Positions 9,621 through 17,717 of a stretch of DNA of 64,000 nucleotides are shown here, in pieces. The notes beneath the pieces are model-generated. The model had not been told where the DNA came from and made no database searches. It worked only from the letters and a program-made list of their open reading frames with translations. A program made the position numbers and the translations under genes. This stretch comes from Ideonella sp. GTDB taxonomy: Bacteria; Pseudomonadota; Gammaproteobacteria; Burkholderiales; Burkholderiaceae_C. How positions within the stretch are numbered: position 1 is the first letter of the stretch; each line of letters begins with the position of its first letter. Where the stretch lies: contig JADKIA010000031.1 in assembly GCA_016721465.1 (NCBI GenBank), positions 186,001 through 250,000 on the forward strand. The letters are read 5' to 3'.

Positions 9621-10328
9621 ATGTGTCTGAATCAGGATCACCAGCGAGTGGCCTCGAATGTGATGGCGCCCTTCGGTCGTGCAATGCTGGCGGCTGCCGT
9701 GATTTGGTGGGGACCTTCAAAGCCAAGCCTGGCGGAGCCAGTATGGGAGGACGCCTTTTCGGCGGTCGAAGCTCATTCGAGATCGGAGCTCGTTCAGGGC
9801 GCGGCGTCAAAGCACGATCTGAGCTTGGAATTTGATTCTGAGGCCAAGCCGCCTGATGCGGAATTGGTTGATCCGACTTGGTCCTTTGATGACCCCAAGC
9901 TTGTGCTTGATGTGCCGAGCCAGGTGGAGACTGACCGGCAATCGCTTCAGCAGGCTTTGCTGCGCGAGGCGGCACTGTTCCGAGACCAAGAATTGCTGAG
10001 GCGAGAGCGCGATTCTCAATTGCTCGCACAGCGGGACGTTGCGATTGCCCCCAGTCCTTCCGGACCGGCAGATCATCCTCTCGTGGTGCACTGGGATGCG
10101 GATCGCAGCGAGATCAGCCGGCTTGCCGCATTGCTTCAATTCTTGAAGGAATACCGTGCCTTGCTGCTGTGCCTGGCGCTCTGCGTTTGGATTGGCTTTC
10201 GATGGTGGCACAGGCGACCTGCAGGCCCCTGCAAGCCTGATGCCTCGAAGAGGCGGCGCATACGCAAGCGCATCAAGGTGCGAGTCCGGCGGCGGATTCG
10301 GGTGCGGCGGCGTGTGCCAATCTCCTAG
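9621..10328 (+). CDS. hypothetical protein with signal-like N-terminus, TM helix and polybasic tail
   Basis: About 235 residues; I do not recognise the family. ATG 9621 is chosen; GTG 9600 and ATG 9663 are alternatives. From 9663 the protein would begin with a signal-peptide-like stretch ending SLAEP. The middle is acidic and looks helical or disordered, with RDQELLRRERDSQLLAQRD probably a coiled coil. One hydrophobic helix (YRALLLCLALCVWIGF) precedes a tail of some 30 residues dominated by Arg and Lys, including RRRIRKRIKVRVRRR. This predicts a single-pass inner-membrane protein with a cytoplasmic basic tail that could contact nucleic acid, phospholipid or polysaccharide precursors. GC3 is lower than in its neighbours. 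It lies between the decarboxylase and the PqqD/HprK-like operon. Confidence 0.6.
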   Translation: MCLNQDHQRVASNVMAPFGRAMLAAAVIWWGPSKPSLAEPVWEDAFSAVEAHSRSELVQGAASKHDLSLEFDSEAKPPDAELVDPTWSFDDPKLVLDVPSQVETDRQSLQQALLREAALFRDQELLRRERDSQLLAQRDVAIAPSPSGPADHPLVVHWDADRSEISRLAALLQFLKEYRALLLCLALCVWIGFRWWHRRPAGPCKPDASKRRRIRKRIKVRVRRRIRVRRRVPIS

Positions 10329-10333
10329 ATTTC

Positions 10334-10349
10334 GGACAGACAAATGTCC
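10334..10349. promoter_or_regulatory. inverted repeat GGACA-N6-TGTCC, possible activator site
   Basis: A perfect 5-base dyad with a 6-base spacer, about 285 bases upstream of the sigma-54 promoter. That distance suits an enhancer-type activator binding site. The protein is unknown. Exosortase A systems usually carry a sigma-54-dependent response regulator (PrsR), which would be the first candidate. A dyad this short can occur by chance. Confidence 0.3.
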
Positions 10350-10632
10350 AAGTCGTGAGCCTCGAAGGCTTCTCTGGCGCCGGAATAGTGTCGAAATACC
10401 TTACACACCGGCTGCGGCATCGAAGTTTGCGATGGCACGGCGTGCCCTTCGTGCCGCATCCCTTGTTTGCGGGGGTAAGCGGTCATCTGCGTGCCCAGGG
10501 CTCAGGGTGCGGCCGGATCGCGCGCAAAATGCATCAAGATTGCCGATTGAGGTGATTCCTGCTGAGCTTGTGCCGTGCCACGATTCGAGCTGCGATGCGC
10601 CACCGCCGGTGAGTCGCGCTGTACCAGGGATG

Positions 10633-10648
10633 TGGCGCGATAATTGCA
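10633..10648 (+). promoter_or_regulatory. sigma-54 (RpoN) promoter
   Basis: The sequence GTGGCGCGATAATTGCA fits the -24/-12 consensus TGGCACG-N4-TTGCA with one mismatch. The invariant GG (10634-10635) and GC (10646-10647) are exactly ten bases apart. Transcription would start near 10658, about 30 bases before the GTG start at 10690. It probably drives the four overlapping genes to 13740. RpoN control of exosortase-A target genes through PrsK/PrsR is known for related bacteria. Confidence 0.75.
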
Positions 10649-10689
10649 TTGAGACGCTCAGTTTCCATTTGCGATCAAAGAGGTGTTTG

Positions 10690-11376
10690 GTGAACGATAA
10701 CATTCCAGGCAATGCCGGCCATTCAAGCGCTCGTCGCCGTCTCATCCGTGGGTCGTTTTCTGCGCCGGTGGCCTTGACTTTGTTCAGTGGCGGCGTCGCT
10801 GCGCGATCGATTCAGAACTGCGTTACCCGACAGAATGTAACTGGGCATCAGGCCTATCCAGGGCTGTCCGCCGACAACACCACCTCCCCGCTCTGGGTGA
10901 GGGTGCAATTGCGCAAGTTCCAAGGCAAGGCGGGTACGACGACTCTTTCAAATCGTTGGTCACGGTGGATTCGAGGATCCGATGTCGTGGCTTTACAAGC
11001 GGCCGGTACAAGCACACCCTATTTGTCGGCGAGTCAATGGCAGCTCTATGACCGCGGAACGGTAGGCGACGTCACGAAGTGTTCAGAAACCGCGGGTACC
11101 AATCCATTTAATCCTGCGAGCGCTTACGCGGCTTCGGCTGTGGCGGGGACGTTGAGCAACACGCCGACGGAAGCCGCCGTAAGCGTGGCATGTGGAATCA
11201 ATGGGACGAACACGGTCGTTGACGTCTACCCCACGAACCCGGGCGGCACGCCCGACCAGTGGGTTGCCTTGCGAATCGACGCGAGTGGCAACATCGTGGG
11301 CGCGGTCATTCCGAGTACGTCCACTGCCGGCTCTGGCATCTCGCAGTCTTGCTGGACGTCGTTCCGGGTGGGCTGA
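10690..11376 (+). CDS. exported hypothetical protein, first gene of PqqD/HprK-like operon
   Basis: 228 residues, GTG start preceded by AAAGAGG at 10677-10683 with six bases of spacing, which fixes the start well. The N-terminus has an arginine-rich stretch (SARRRLIRG) followed by a hydrophobic core and VAARS, which looks like a Tat-type or Sec signal. The mature part is rich in Ser, Thr, Gly and Asn with four cysteines (IQNC, VTKC, VACG, QSCW) and several aromatic residues, suggesting a secreted beta-rich protein. I do not recognise the family. The stop overlaps the next start (TGATG), so it is translationally coupled to the PqqD-like gene. It may be the substrate or external partner of the modification genes that follow. 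Confidence 0.7.
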   Translation: MNDNIPGNAGHSSARRRLIRGSFSAPVALTLFSGGVAARSIQNCVTRQNVTGHQAYPGLSADNTTSPLWVRVQLRKFQGKAGTTTLSNRWSRWIRGSDVVALQAAGTSTPYLSASQWQLYDRGTVGDVTKCSETAGTNPFNPASAYAASAVAGTLSNTPTEAAVSVACGINGTNTVVDVYPTNPGGTPDQWVALRIDASGNIVGAVIPSTSTAGSGISQSCWTSFRVG

Positions 11377-11666
11377 TGCACCGCTTTGAGCGTGTGCCGG
11401 GATTGATGCTCGAGCCCGTAGCGCACCTCTGGGCCGCGTTCAGTCCGTTGACGGGAGAAACTTCGCTGCTGAACGACGAAAGCGTGGCTATTCTGGAAAC
11501 CTTGCAGGACGGCGCGATGACCTCGCATGAGGTATGTAAAGGCTTGGCTTCCGACAGCGGCATTCCCGCTCAGACGCTGGCTGAAGTCGTTGAGAAATGC
11601 TGGCCCCGTCTCGTGGAGGCTGGGTATGTGCGAGAGCTGATGGCTGACGTGTCGATTGGCACGTGA
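11376..11666 (+). CDS. PqqD-like peptide chaperone, HPr-rel-A system
   Basis: 96 residues beginning MHRFERVPGLML. The pattern of an N-terminal strand pair, then ETSLLNDESVAILETLQDG and a helical C-terminus resembles the PqqD winged-helix fold that binds peptide precursors (RRE-like). The position directly before an HprK-related kinase and a nucleotidyltransferase matches the family NCBI names HPr-rel-A system PqqD (TIGR04353). The start overlaps the upstream stop by one base and its stop overlaps the kinase start by four bases. Its role is inferred: it presents a peptide or protein substrate to the downstream enzymes. Confidence 0.8.
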   Translation: MHRFERVPGLMLEPVAHLWAAFSPLTGETSLLNDESVAILETLQDGAMTSHEVCKGLASDSGIPAQTLAEVVEKCWPRLVEAGYVRELMADVSIGT

Positions 11667-12628
11667 TAATCCGCGCCGTGCCGCGCATTTCGTCCATTCT
11701 TGAAAGTGACCCTGACGACCTGGAGCGTGCATTGGCCGGCCGCGGCTTGTGGCTGGACATTGGCGCCGCAACGCTGCGCGTGCGCTCTTCGTCGTCGGCG
11801 TTTGTGGCCCAGCTCCAGGCGGTCTATGGGCAAATGCCTTTCGTTGATAACAGCAACTGGGCGGACGTTCATGTCGAATTGAAGCCGCCTGCGGGCTTGC
11901 GGCGCTGGATTCGTCCGCAAGTGGTGCTGCAGTGCGACGGCCGAGAACTGTTCGACCCGTTCCCGGCGGACAGCCCGCTGCCTCTGTTTGAATGGGGCTG
12001 CAACTGGATGATTGCGCACCGTTTGAACGACCTGTTGTTGCTTCACGCGGGCGCCTTGGAGCGCGACGGACTCGCCCTGCTCTTGCCCGCCACACCCGGC
12101 TCCGGCAAGAGCACGCTCACAGCGGCCTTGTCGCAGCGTGGGTGGCGCTTGTTGTCCGACGAATTCGGTGCCTTCGATCCGCAGACCGGAGAGTTTCGCG
12201 CCTTGCTCAAGCCGATTGCGCTGAAGAACGAGTCCATCGAGGTTATCCGCGCATTTGCTCCCGACGCAATCATAGGCCCGCGGTTTCCGAAGACGCGCAA
12301 AGGGACGGTCGCGCACTTGGCGGCCAGTGCCGATACAGTGGCACGTCGACATGAGGCGGCGCGACCTGGCGCTGTCGTGTTGCCAAGGTGGCAGGCTGGT
12401 AGTTCCACTCGGTGGGAGCCGCTTGACGGGCACATGCTGTTTGCTGCGCTCGCCTTCAATGCGTTCAACTACACCGTCCTGGGTGCGGATGGATTTCGTG
12501 CGGCCGTACACCTTGTGCGTCAGTGTCCAGCCTGGCAGCTCGTCTACAGCGACCTCGATGATGCGATTGCTATCCTCCACTCTGCATGGCCAGAGGTTGT
12601 AGAGCGGCAGCGCCTGGGCCAGCAATGA
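11663..12628 (+). CDS. HprK-related kinase A
   Basis: 321 residues, GTG start inside a GTGA overlap with the previous stop. The C-terminal two thirds resemble the catalytic domain of HPr kinase/phosphorylase. The P-loop is PATPGSGKST with Lys149, and LLSDEFGAFD follows as the acidic metal or base motif. True HprK phosphorylates the serine of HPr, but no HPr is encoded here and the N-terminal domain differs, so the substrate is unknown. The TIGR04352 family occurs with the PqqD-like and nucleotidyltransferase partners flanking it here. Cytoplasmic, ATP-dependent phosphorylation of a peptide, protein or small molecule is the reasonable inference. Confidence 0.85.
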   Translation: MIIRAVPRISSILESDPDDLERALAGRGLWLDIGAATLRVRSSSSAFVAQLQAVYGQMPFVDNSNWADVHVELKPPAGLRRWIRPQVVLQCDGRELFDPFPADSPLPLFEWGCNWMIAHRLNDLLLLHAGALERDGLALLLPATPGSGKSTLTAALSQRGWRLLSDEFGAFDPQTGEFRALLKPIALKNESIEVIRAFAPDAIIGPRFPKTRKGTVAHLAASADTVARRHEAARPGAVVLPRWQAGSSTRWEPLDGHMLFAALAFNAFNYTVLGADGFRAAVHLVRQCPAWQLVYSDLDDAIAILHSAWPEVVERQRLGQQ

Positions 12629-13740
12629 CCGGCAGGCCAAAGCCACTGAACTGGCTGCTCGCCCTGCGTGAGCCGAGCGTCGCGTGTGACTGGTCGTTGG
12701 CTCAATGGGAGCATGTTGTGCGGTTGGCGCGTCGATTGCGCTTACTTGCGCGTTTGGCTGAAGCCGTGGACGCTGCTGGCTTGATGCAAGGAATGCCCGC
12801 ACTTCCCCGGCGACATCTGATCGCCGAGCAGCGCATGTCGCACTGGCGAACTACTGCAATGCGGTGGGCCATCGAGCGGGTCGCCGAGACGCTTGGCGGC
12901 TTGGGGGGCCCCTTGGTGCTGCTCAAGGGAGGCGCCTACATTGCGCAGGATTTGCCCATCGCCGAGGGGCGTTTGCCTTCTGATCTGGACATCTTGGTGC
13001 CACGCGCGCAACTGGCCGACGCGCTCGCGCGCCTCACCGCAATGGGCTGGCAGGAGACGGCGTTGGATGCTCATGATCAGCGCTACTACGCGGACTGGAG
13101 CCACGAGGTAGCACCGATGACACATGCGCTGCATGCCATAGAGTTGGACCTGCATCACAACATCCTGCCGCCGGTGGCTCGAACCCATGTCGACGCCGCA
13201 GCCTTGTTGGCGTACGCCAAGCCGTCAAAGTGGCCCGCATGGCAGGTACTCGATCCGGTGGATCAGGTCTTGCACAGCGCAGCACATCTGTTTCTGGACT
13301 CCGAGTTGCGCGACCGATTGCGCGATTTGGTGGACCTCGACGGACTGATGTGTCACTTCGGCACTGAGCCGGAGTTCTGGCTGCGCTTGCCCGACCGAGC
13401 GAAGGCTCTCGGCCTGGCCGAGCCACTAACCCTGGCCAGTCACTTTTGCCGGCGCTGGTTGGGTACACCGATTCCAGAGGACGCATTGGCGTCGATCACG
13501 GCGTACGGCCCCTCGATGGCGCGCCGAGCCTGGCTGGTTCCGCTGTTCGAACGTGTGCTGATGCCGTCGGACCCTGACGTCGCATCGGCATGGTCGCAAG
13601 GGATAGCATCAACCATCGTTCTTGCACGCTATCACCGCCAACGCCTGCCCATGCGACTGCTTGTACCCCACCTCTGGCACAAGTGGCGCGCGGGACGGGC
13701 AGTAACCGTCGATGGAGCGCAAGGTCAACCTGCACCTTGA
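12625..13740 (+). CDS. nucleotidyltransferase family protein (NTP_transf_5)
   Basis: 371 residues, ATG overlapping the kinase stop by four bases. The core LLKGGAYIAQD followed by LPSDLDILVPRAQL is the polymerase-beta-like nucleotidyltransferase signature, with Asp120 and Asp122 as metal ligands and a later acidic IELDLHHN motif. The rest is helical and Arg-rich, as in the PF14907 group. Such enzymes transfer a nucleotide to a protein, sugar or small molecule. It is the last gene of the operon and may add a nucleotide to the product of the HprK-related kinase. The substrate is not known. Confidence 0.82.
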   Translation: MTGRPKPLNWLLALREPSVACDWSLAQWEHVVRLARRLRLLARLAEAVDAAGLMQGMPALPRRHLIAEQRMSHWRTTAMRWAIERVAETLGGLGGPLVLLKGGAYIAQDLPIAEGRLPSDLDILVPRAQLADALARLTAMGWQETALDAHDQRYYADWSHEVAPMTHALHAIELDLHHNILPPVARTHVDAAALLAYAKPSKWPAWQVLDPVDQVLHSAAHLFLDSELRDRLRDLVDLDGLMCHFGTEPEFWLRLPDRAKALGLAEPLTLASHFCRRWLGTPIPEDALASITAYGPSMARRAWLVPLFERVLMPSDPDVASAWSQGIASTIVLARYHRQRLPMRLLVPHLWHKWRAGRAVTVDGAQGQPAP

Positions 13741-13831
13741 TGTCCGCGTGGCGTGCGGTACGGCTGGCGAATGCGACATGACCGGCATGGTCGGGCTACC
13801 ATCGCTGCTACTCCACAGCAATGGTGATTCG

Positions 13832-14308
13832 ATGAGTGCCTTGAGCATGCAGATCAATGGCCGCGCCGCCCAAGTGCATACCGAGCCCTCGGCACTGTTG
13901 GTCGAGATCCTGCGCGGCCCCCTCGCCGTCACCGGCACCCACATCGGCTGCGACACCGGCCAGTGCGGCGCCTGCACCGTGCTGCTCGACGGCCAGGCCG
14001 TCAAGAGCTGCAACGTGCTGGCCGTGCAGGCACGGGGCAAGTCGATCACCACGGTGGAAGGCCTGGCCTCACCCGGCCAGACACACCCGCTGCAGCAGGC
14101 CTTCATGGACTGCCACGGCCTGCAATGCGGCTTTTGCACGCCGGGCATGCTGATGACGGCGGCGTGCCTGCTGTCGAAGAACCCGCAGCCCAGCGAGGCG
14201 CAGATCGCGGATGCGCTCGAAGGCAACCTGTGCCGCTGCACCGGCTACGTCAACATCGTGGCCGCCGTGAAGCAGGCCTCGGTGGCAATGGCCGGAGGTC
14301 AGAAGTGA
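13832..14308 (+). CDS. (2Fe-2S)-binding subunit of molybdenum hydroxylase (CoxS/XdhA-like)
   Basis: 158 residues, start ATG 13832. The N-terminal plant-type ferredoxin cluster uses Cys40, Cys45, Cys48 and Cys60. The second, all-helical cluster uses Cys99, Cys102, Cys134 and Cys136 (CGFCTPG and CRCTGY). It passes electrons from the molybdopterin site to an acceptor. The stop overlaps the large-subunit start by four bases, so the two are co-translated. No middle FAD subunit lies between or beside them. Confidence 0.92.
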   Translation: MSALSMQINGRAAQVHTEPSALLVEILRGPLAVTGTHIGCDTGQCGACTVLLDGQAVKSCNVLAVQARGKSITTVEGLASPGQTHPLQQAFMDCHGLQCGFCTPGMLMTAACLLSKNPQPSEAQIADALEGNLCRCTGYVNIVAAVKQASVAMAGGQK

Positions 14309-16659
14309 GCGCCGCAGTGGAAGCCGGCCGCTTCGGCAGCGGCCAGGCGGTTCGCCGCATCGAGGACCCGGCGCTGCTGCGCGGGCAGGGGCGCTTCACC
14401 GACGACGTGTCGATGCCGGGCCAGTTGTACCTCGCCTTCCAGCGCTCGCCGCATGCCCACGCGCTGATCCGTGCGGTGGACACTGCCGCTGCCGCGGCCA
14501 TGCCCGGTGTGTGCGCCGTGTACACGGGGGCCGACCTGGTGGCCGCTGGCGTGCAGCCCATCCCGGGTCCGACGGGCTTTCAGCGGCCGGGCGGCACGCC
14601 CGCCGTGTCGGCGCCGCGCCGGGCGCTGGCCCACGAGCGCGTTCGCTTCGTCGGCGAGCCCGTGGTGGCGGTGGTGGCCGACACGGCATCGGCCGCGCTT
14701 GCCGCAGCCGAAGCGGTGTGGGTGGACTATGCCGAGCTGCCGGCCGTCGTGGACCCGTTCGACGCCATGACGCCCGGTGCACCGGTGCTGTGTGATGCGG
14801 CGCCCGACAACATCGCTGCTGAAATGCGCCATGGCAACGCCGGGGCCACTGCCATCGCCTTTGCGCGCGCGGCCCACACCATCACGCTGGAGATCGACAA
14901 CCAGCGCCTGGCCCCCAGCCCGGTCGAGCCGCGCTGCGTGTTGGCCTGGGTGGACGAGGCCGACGGCCGATTGAACTTGCGCCTGTCGAGCCAGATGCCC
15001 ACGGGCATTCGCGGCTCGGTGGCGGCGGCATTGCCGGGTCTGACGCCCGAGCAGGTGCGCGTGCAGGTGGGTGATGTCGGTGGTGGTTTTGGCATGAAGA
15101 CCGGCGTCTACCCGGAAGACCTCGTGGTGGCCCATGCGGCGCGGGCGCTGAAGCAACCGGTGAAGTGGCGCGCCGAGCGGCTGGAGGAGTTCCTGTCCGC
15201 TGTGCATGGCCGAGACGTCATCAGCCGGGGCGAGCTGGCCCTCGACGCCGACGGCCGTGCGCTTGCTCTGCGCGTACATGGCGTGGCCAACGTGGGTGCC
15301 TATGCCAGCGCCACTGGCGTGGCGATCCAGGTGCTCATCGGTCCCTGGGTGCAGACCAGCATTTACGACATCCCCACGGTTGATTTCCGCTTCACGGCGG
15401 TGATGACCAACACCGCCACCGCGGGCGCCTACCGCGGCGCGGGGCGCCCCGAAGCGATCTACATCACCGAGCGGCTGATGGACGCTGCCGCGCGCCGCCT
15501 GAAGCTGGACCCGGCCGAGCTGCGTCGCCGCAACATGATCCGGCCCGAGCAGATGCCCTACAAGAACCCGATGGGACAGACCTACGACAGCGGCCGTTTC
15601 GAGCAGATCCTCGATCAGGGCCTGAGCCTGGCCGATTGGTCGGGCTATGTGGCACGTCGCGAGGCCTCGCGCCAGCGCGGCAAGCTGCGTGGGCGTGGCA
15701 TTGCCACCTTCCTGGAATGGACGGGCGGCAATGTGTTCGAGGAGCGCGTCACCGTCAATGTCACGGCGGATGGATTCATCGAACTGGGCTCGGCCACGCA
15801 GGCCATGGGGCAGGGCATCGCCACCAGCTACGCGCAACTGGCGGTGGATGTGTTCGGCGTGCCAATCGAACGCATTCGCATCCTGCAGGGCGACACCGAC
15901 CGGGTGAACGGTTTTGGCAGCGCCGGCTCGCGCTCGCTGTTCACCGGCGGCTCTGCCGTGAATGTGGCCGCCACGCGCACCGTGGACAAGGCCCGCGACC
16001 TGGCCGCCGAGGCGCTGGAGGCGCCCGCGAAGGACCTGGAATACGAGGCCGGCCGCTTCAAGGTGGCCGGCACCGATCTGGGTATCGGCCTGTTCGAGCT
16101 GGCGGCGCGCCAGCCCGGCGCTGCGATCCAGGTGGACTCGACCAGCAGCGTCGGCGGCCCCACCTGGCCCAACGGCTGCCACATCTGCGAGGTAGAACTC
16201 GATCCGGAGACGGGAGAGGTGGCGCTGGTGGCCTATGCCTCGGTCAACGACATCGGCCGCGTCATCAGCCCGGCCATTGTGCGCGGGCAGATCGAAGGCG
16301 GCGCCGTGCAGGGCATCGGCCAGGCGCTGTGCGAGCGCATCGTCTACGAGCGCGAAACGGGGCAGCTGCAAAGCGCCAGCTTCATGGACTACGCCCTGCC
16401 GCACGCCGATGGCTTCCGCGATTTCAAGACGGTGTTCGACACCTCGATTCCTTGCCAGACCAACGCGCTGGGCGTCAAGGGCGTGGGCGAGCTCGGCACC
16501 ATTGGCGCCACGCCTGCGGTGGTGAATGCGGTGATCGATGCGCTGGATGCGGCCGGTTTGGGCGCTGCCGCCGAAAGCATCCAGATGCCCGTGACGGCCG
16601 AACGCGTGTGGCGCGCCTTGCAGCGGCGGGAGATGGACCCATCGCCTTACCGCGCGTGA
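14305..16659 (+). CDS. xanthine/aldehyde dehydrogenase family molybdopterin-binding subunit
   Basis: 784 residues, GTG start with GGAGG six bases upstream. It is the large subunit of an aerobic-type carbon monoxide/xanthine/aldehyde dehydrogenase. Residues 375-381 read AYRGAGR, the form II motif rather than the AYxCSFR of true CO dehydrogenase. GGGFGMKTG and VKGVGELGT contribute to the molybdopterin cytosine dinucleotide and active sites. The substrate could be an aldehyde, purine or N-heterocycle; sequence alone does not tell. With no FAD subunit nearby, electrons may go to a cytochrome, as in isoquinoline oxidoreductase, or to a subunit encoded elsewhere. Confidence 0.9.
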   Translation: MSAAVEAGRFGSGQAVRRIEDPALLRGQGRFTDDVSMPGQLYLAFQRSPHAHALIRAVDTAAAAAMPGVCAVYTGADLVAAGVQPIPGPTGFQRPGGTPAVSAPRRALAHERVRFVGEPVVAVVADTASAALAAAEAVWVDYAELPAVVDPFDAMTPGAPVLCDAAPDNIAAEMRHGNAGATAIAFARAAHTITLEIDNQRLAPSPVEPRCVLAWVDEADGRLNLRLSSQMPTGIRGSVAAALPGLTPEQVRVQVGDVGGGFGMKTGVYPEDLVVAHAARALKQPVKWRAERLEEFLSAVHGRDVISRGELALDADGRALALRVHGVANVGAYASATGVAIQVLIGPWVQTSIYDIPTVDFRFTAVMTNTATAGAYRGAGRPEAIYITERLMDAAARRLKLDPAELRRRNMIRPEQMPYKNPMGQTYDSGRFEQILDQGLSLADWSGYVARREASRQRGKLRGRGIATFLEWTGGNVFEERVTVNVTADGFIELGSATQAMGQGIATSYAQLAVDVFGVPIERIRILQGDTDRVNGFGSAGSRSLFTGGSAVNVAATRTVDKARDLAAEALEAPAKDLEYEAGRFKVAGTDLGIGLFELAARQPGAAIQVDSTSSVGGPTWPNGCHICEVELDPETGEVALVAYASVNDIGRVISPAIVRGQIEGGAVQGIGQALCERIVYERETGQLQSASFMDYALPHADGFRDFKTVFDTSIPCQTNALGVKGVGELGTIGATPAVVNAVIDALDAAGLGAAAESIQMPVTAERVWRALQRREMDPSPYRA

Positions 16660-16688
16660 ACCGCGTGCAGCATTGAGCAGGAGATCCC

Positions 16689-17717
16689 ATGCGCGCTTTC
16701 CGTTCGCTGATGTCGATGGTCGTGGCTTTGGCTGCCAGCGCGCCCGCCGTGCAGGCCCAGCAGGTCGTCAACGCCCTGTGTTCCACCGATCTGGGCTGGT
16801 GCGAGCTGGCTGCCAAGGAGTTCCAGGCGGCCACCGGCATCAAGGTGAATCAGACCCGCAAGGCCACTGGCGAAGCGCTGGCGCAGATCCGGTCCGAGGC
16901 GGCCAACCCCAAGACCGACCTGTGGTGGGGCGGGACCGGTGACCCATTCCTGCAGGCGGCCGAGCTGGGCCTGCTCGAAGCCTATCGCCCGGCCTACCTG
17001 GACGATCTGCACGGTTGGTCGGTGCGTCAATACGCGATGAGCGGCAACATGGTGGGCGGTTTTTATACCAGCGCCATCGGCTTCGGCTGGAACGAGGAGA
17101 TCCTGAAGAAGAAGAAGCTGCCGGCGCCGCGGTGCTGGGCCGACTTGATCGACCCGAAATACAAGGGCGAGATCGAGACCTCGCATCCGGCCTCCAGCGG
17201 CACGGCCTACACGATCCTGGCAGGGCTCGTTCAGCAGATGGGCGAGGACAAGGCCTTCGACTACCTCAAGAAACTGCACCGCAACGTCACGGCCTACACC
17301 CGCAGTGGGCAGGCGCAGGCCAAGAACGTGTCCAAGGGCGAAGTGGCCATCGGCATCAGCTTCATCTTCGGCTTCGAGAACGAGCGCCACCTGGGCTTCA
17401 AGCAGGTGCAGTGGGCGGCGCCCTGCGAAGGCACGAGCTACGAGATTGGCGGCATCGCGCTGGTGAAAGGTGCACGCAACAAGGACACGGCCAAGCGCTA
17501 CTACGATTGGCTGATGAGCCCGGCGGGCCAGGGTGCAGGCGCGCGTGCCGATGCGCTGCAAGTACCGGCCAATCGCACCTTCAAGCCCGACCCGCGCATC
17601 CCGCCGGTGGACAGCGTGCGTCTCATCAAGTACGACTTCGAGAAGTACGGCAAGGCCGCCGAGCGCAAGCGCCTGATCGACCGCTGGGAGCGCGAGGTCA
17701 ACTCGCAGGCGCGTTAA
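16689..17717 (+). CDS. ABC transporter substrate-binding protein, ferric/AfuA type
   Basis: 342 residues, with signal peptide ending VQAQQV and a CAGGAG ribosome site before ATG 16689. It has the periplasmic binding protein fold of the iron(III)/thiamine/putrescine group: VNALCSTDLGW at the first strand, DLWWGGTGDP and ASSGTAYT at the ligand cleft. No permease or ATPase is nearby, so it is an orphan receptor. Position 30 bases after the molybdenum hydroxylase suggests co-transcription, and the ligand may relate to that enzyme's substrate rather than iron. Its stop overlaps the stop of the opposite-strand DUF364 gene. Confidence 0.85.
   Translation: MRAFRSLMSMVVALAASAPAVQAQQVVNALCSTDLGWCELAAKEFQAATGIKVNQTRKATGEALAQIRSEAANPKTDLWWGGTGDPFLQAAELGLLEAYRPAYLDDLHGWSVRQYAMSGNMVGGFYTSAIGFGWNEEILKKKKLPAPRCWADLIDPKYKGEIETSHPASSGTAYTILAGLVQQMGEDKAFDYLKKLHRNVTAYTRSGQAQAKNVSKGEVAIGISFIFGFENERHLGFKQVQWAAPCEGTSYEIGGIALVKGARNKDTAKRYYDWLMSPAGQGAGARADALQVPANRTFKPDPRIPPVDSVRLIKYDFEKYGKAAERKRLIDRWEREVNSQAR

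Larger units (their letters stand above)
10329..10689. other. 361-base stretch without a convincing gene, regulatory
   Basis: No open frame here has coding character. The long frame crossing it from 10156 is Cys/Arg/Pro-rich and continues into the exported protein only by chance. The stretch holds an inverted repeat at 10334-10349, a GTGT-N11-ACAC dyad at about 10389-10407, and a sigma-54 promoter at 10633-10648. I read it as the control region of the downstream operon. Confidence 0.6.

Noticed and set aside
10156..10689. N-terminal extension of the exported protein frame
   Set aside because: The extension is Cys/Arg/Pro-rich, overlaps the preceding gene and crosses the sigma-54 promoter; the GTG at 10690 has a perfect ribosome site.
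14299..16404. Open frame of 701 codons on the minus strand
   Set aside because: It is fully antisense to the molybdopterin subunit, with repetitive His/Arg/Gly composition and no motifs, so it is a codon-bias artefact.
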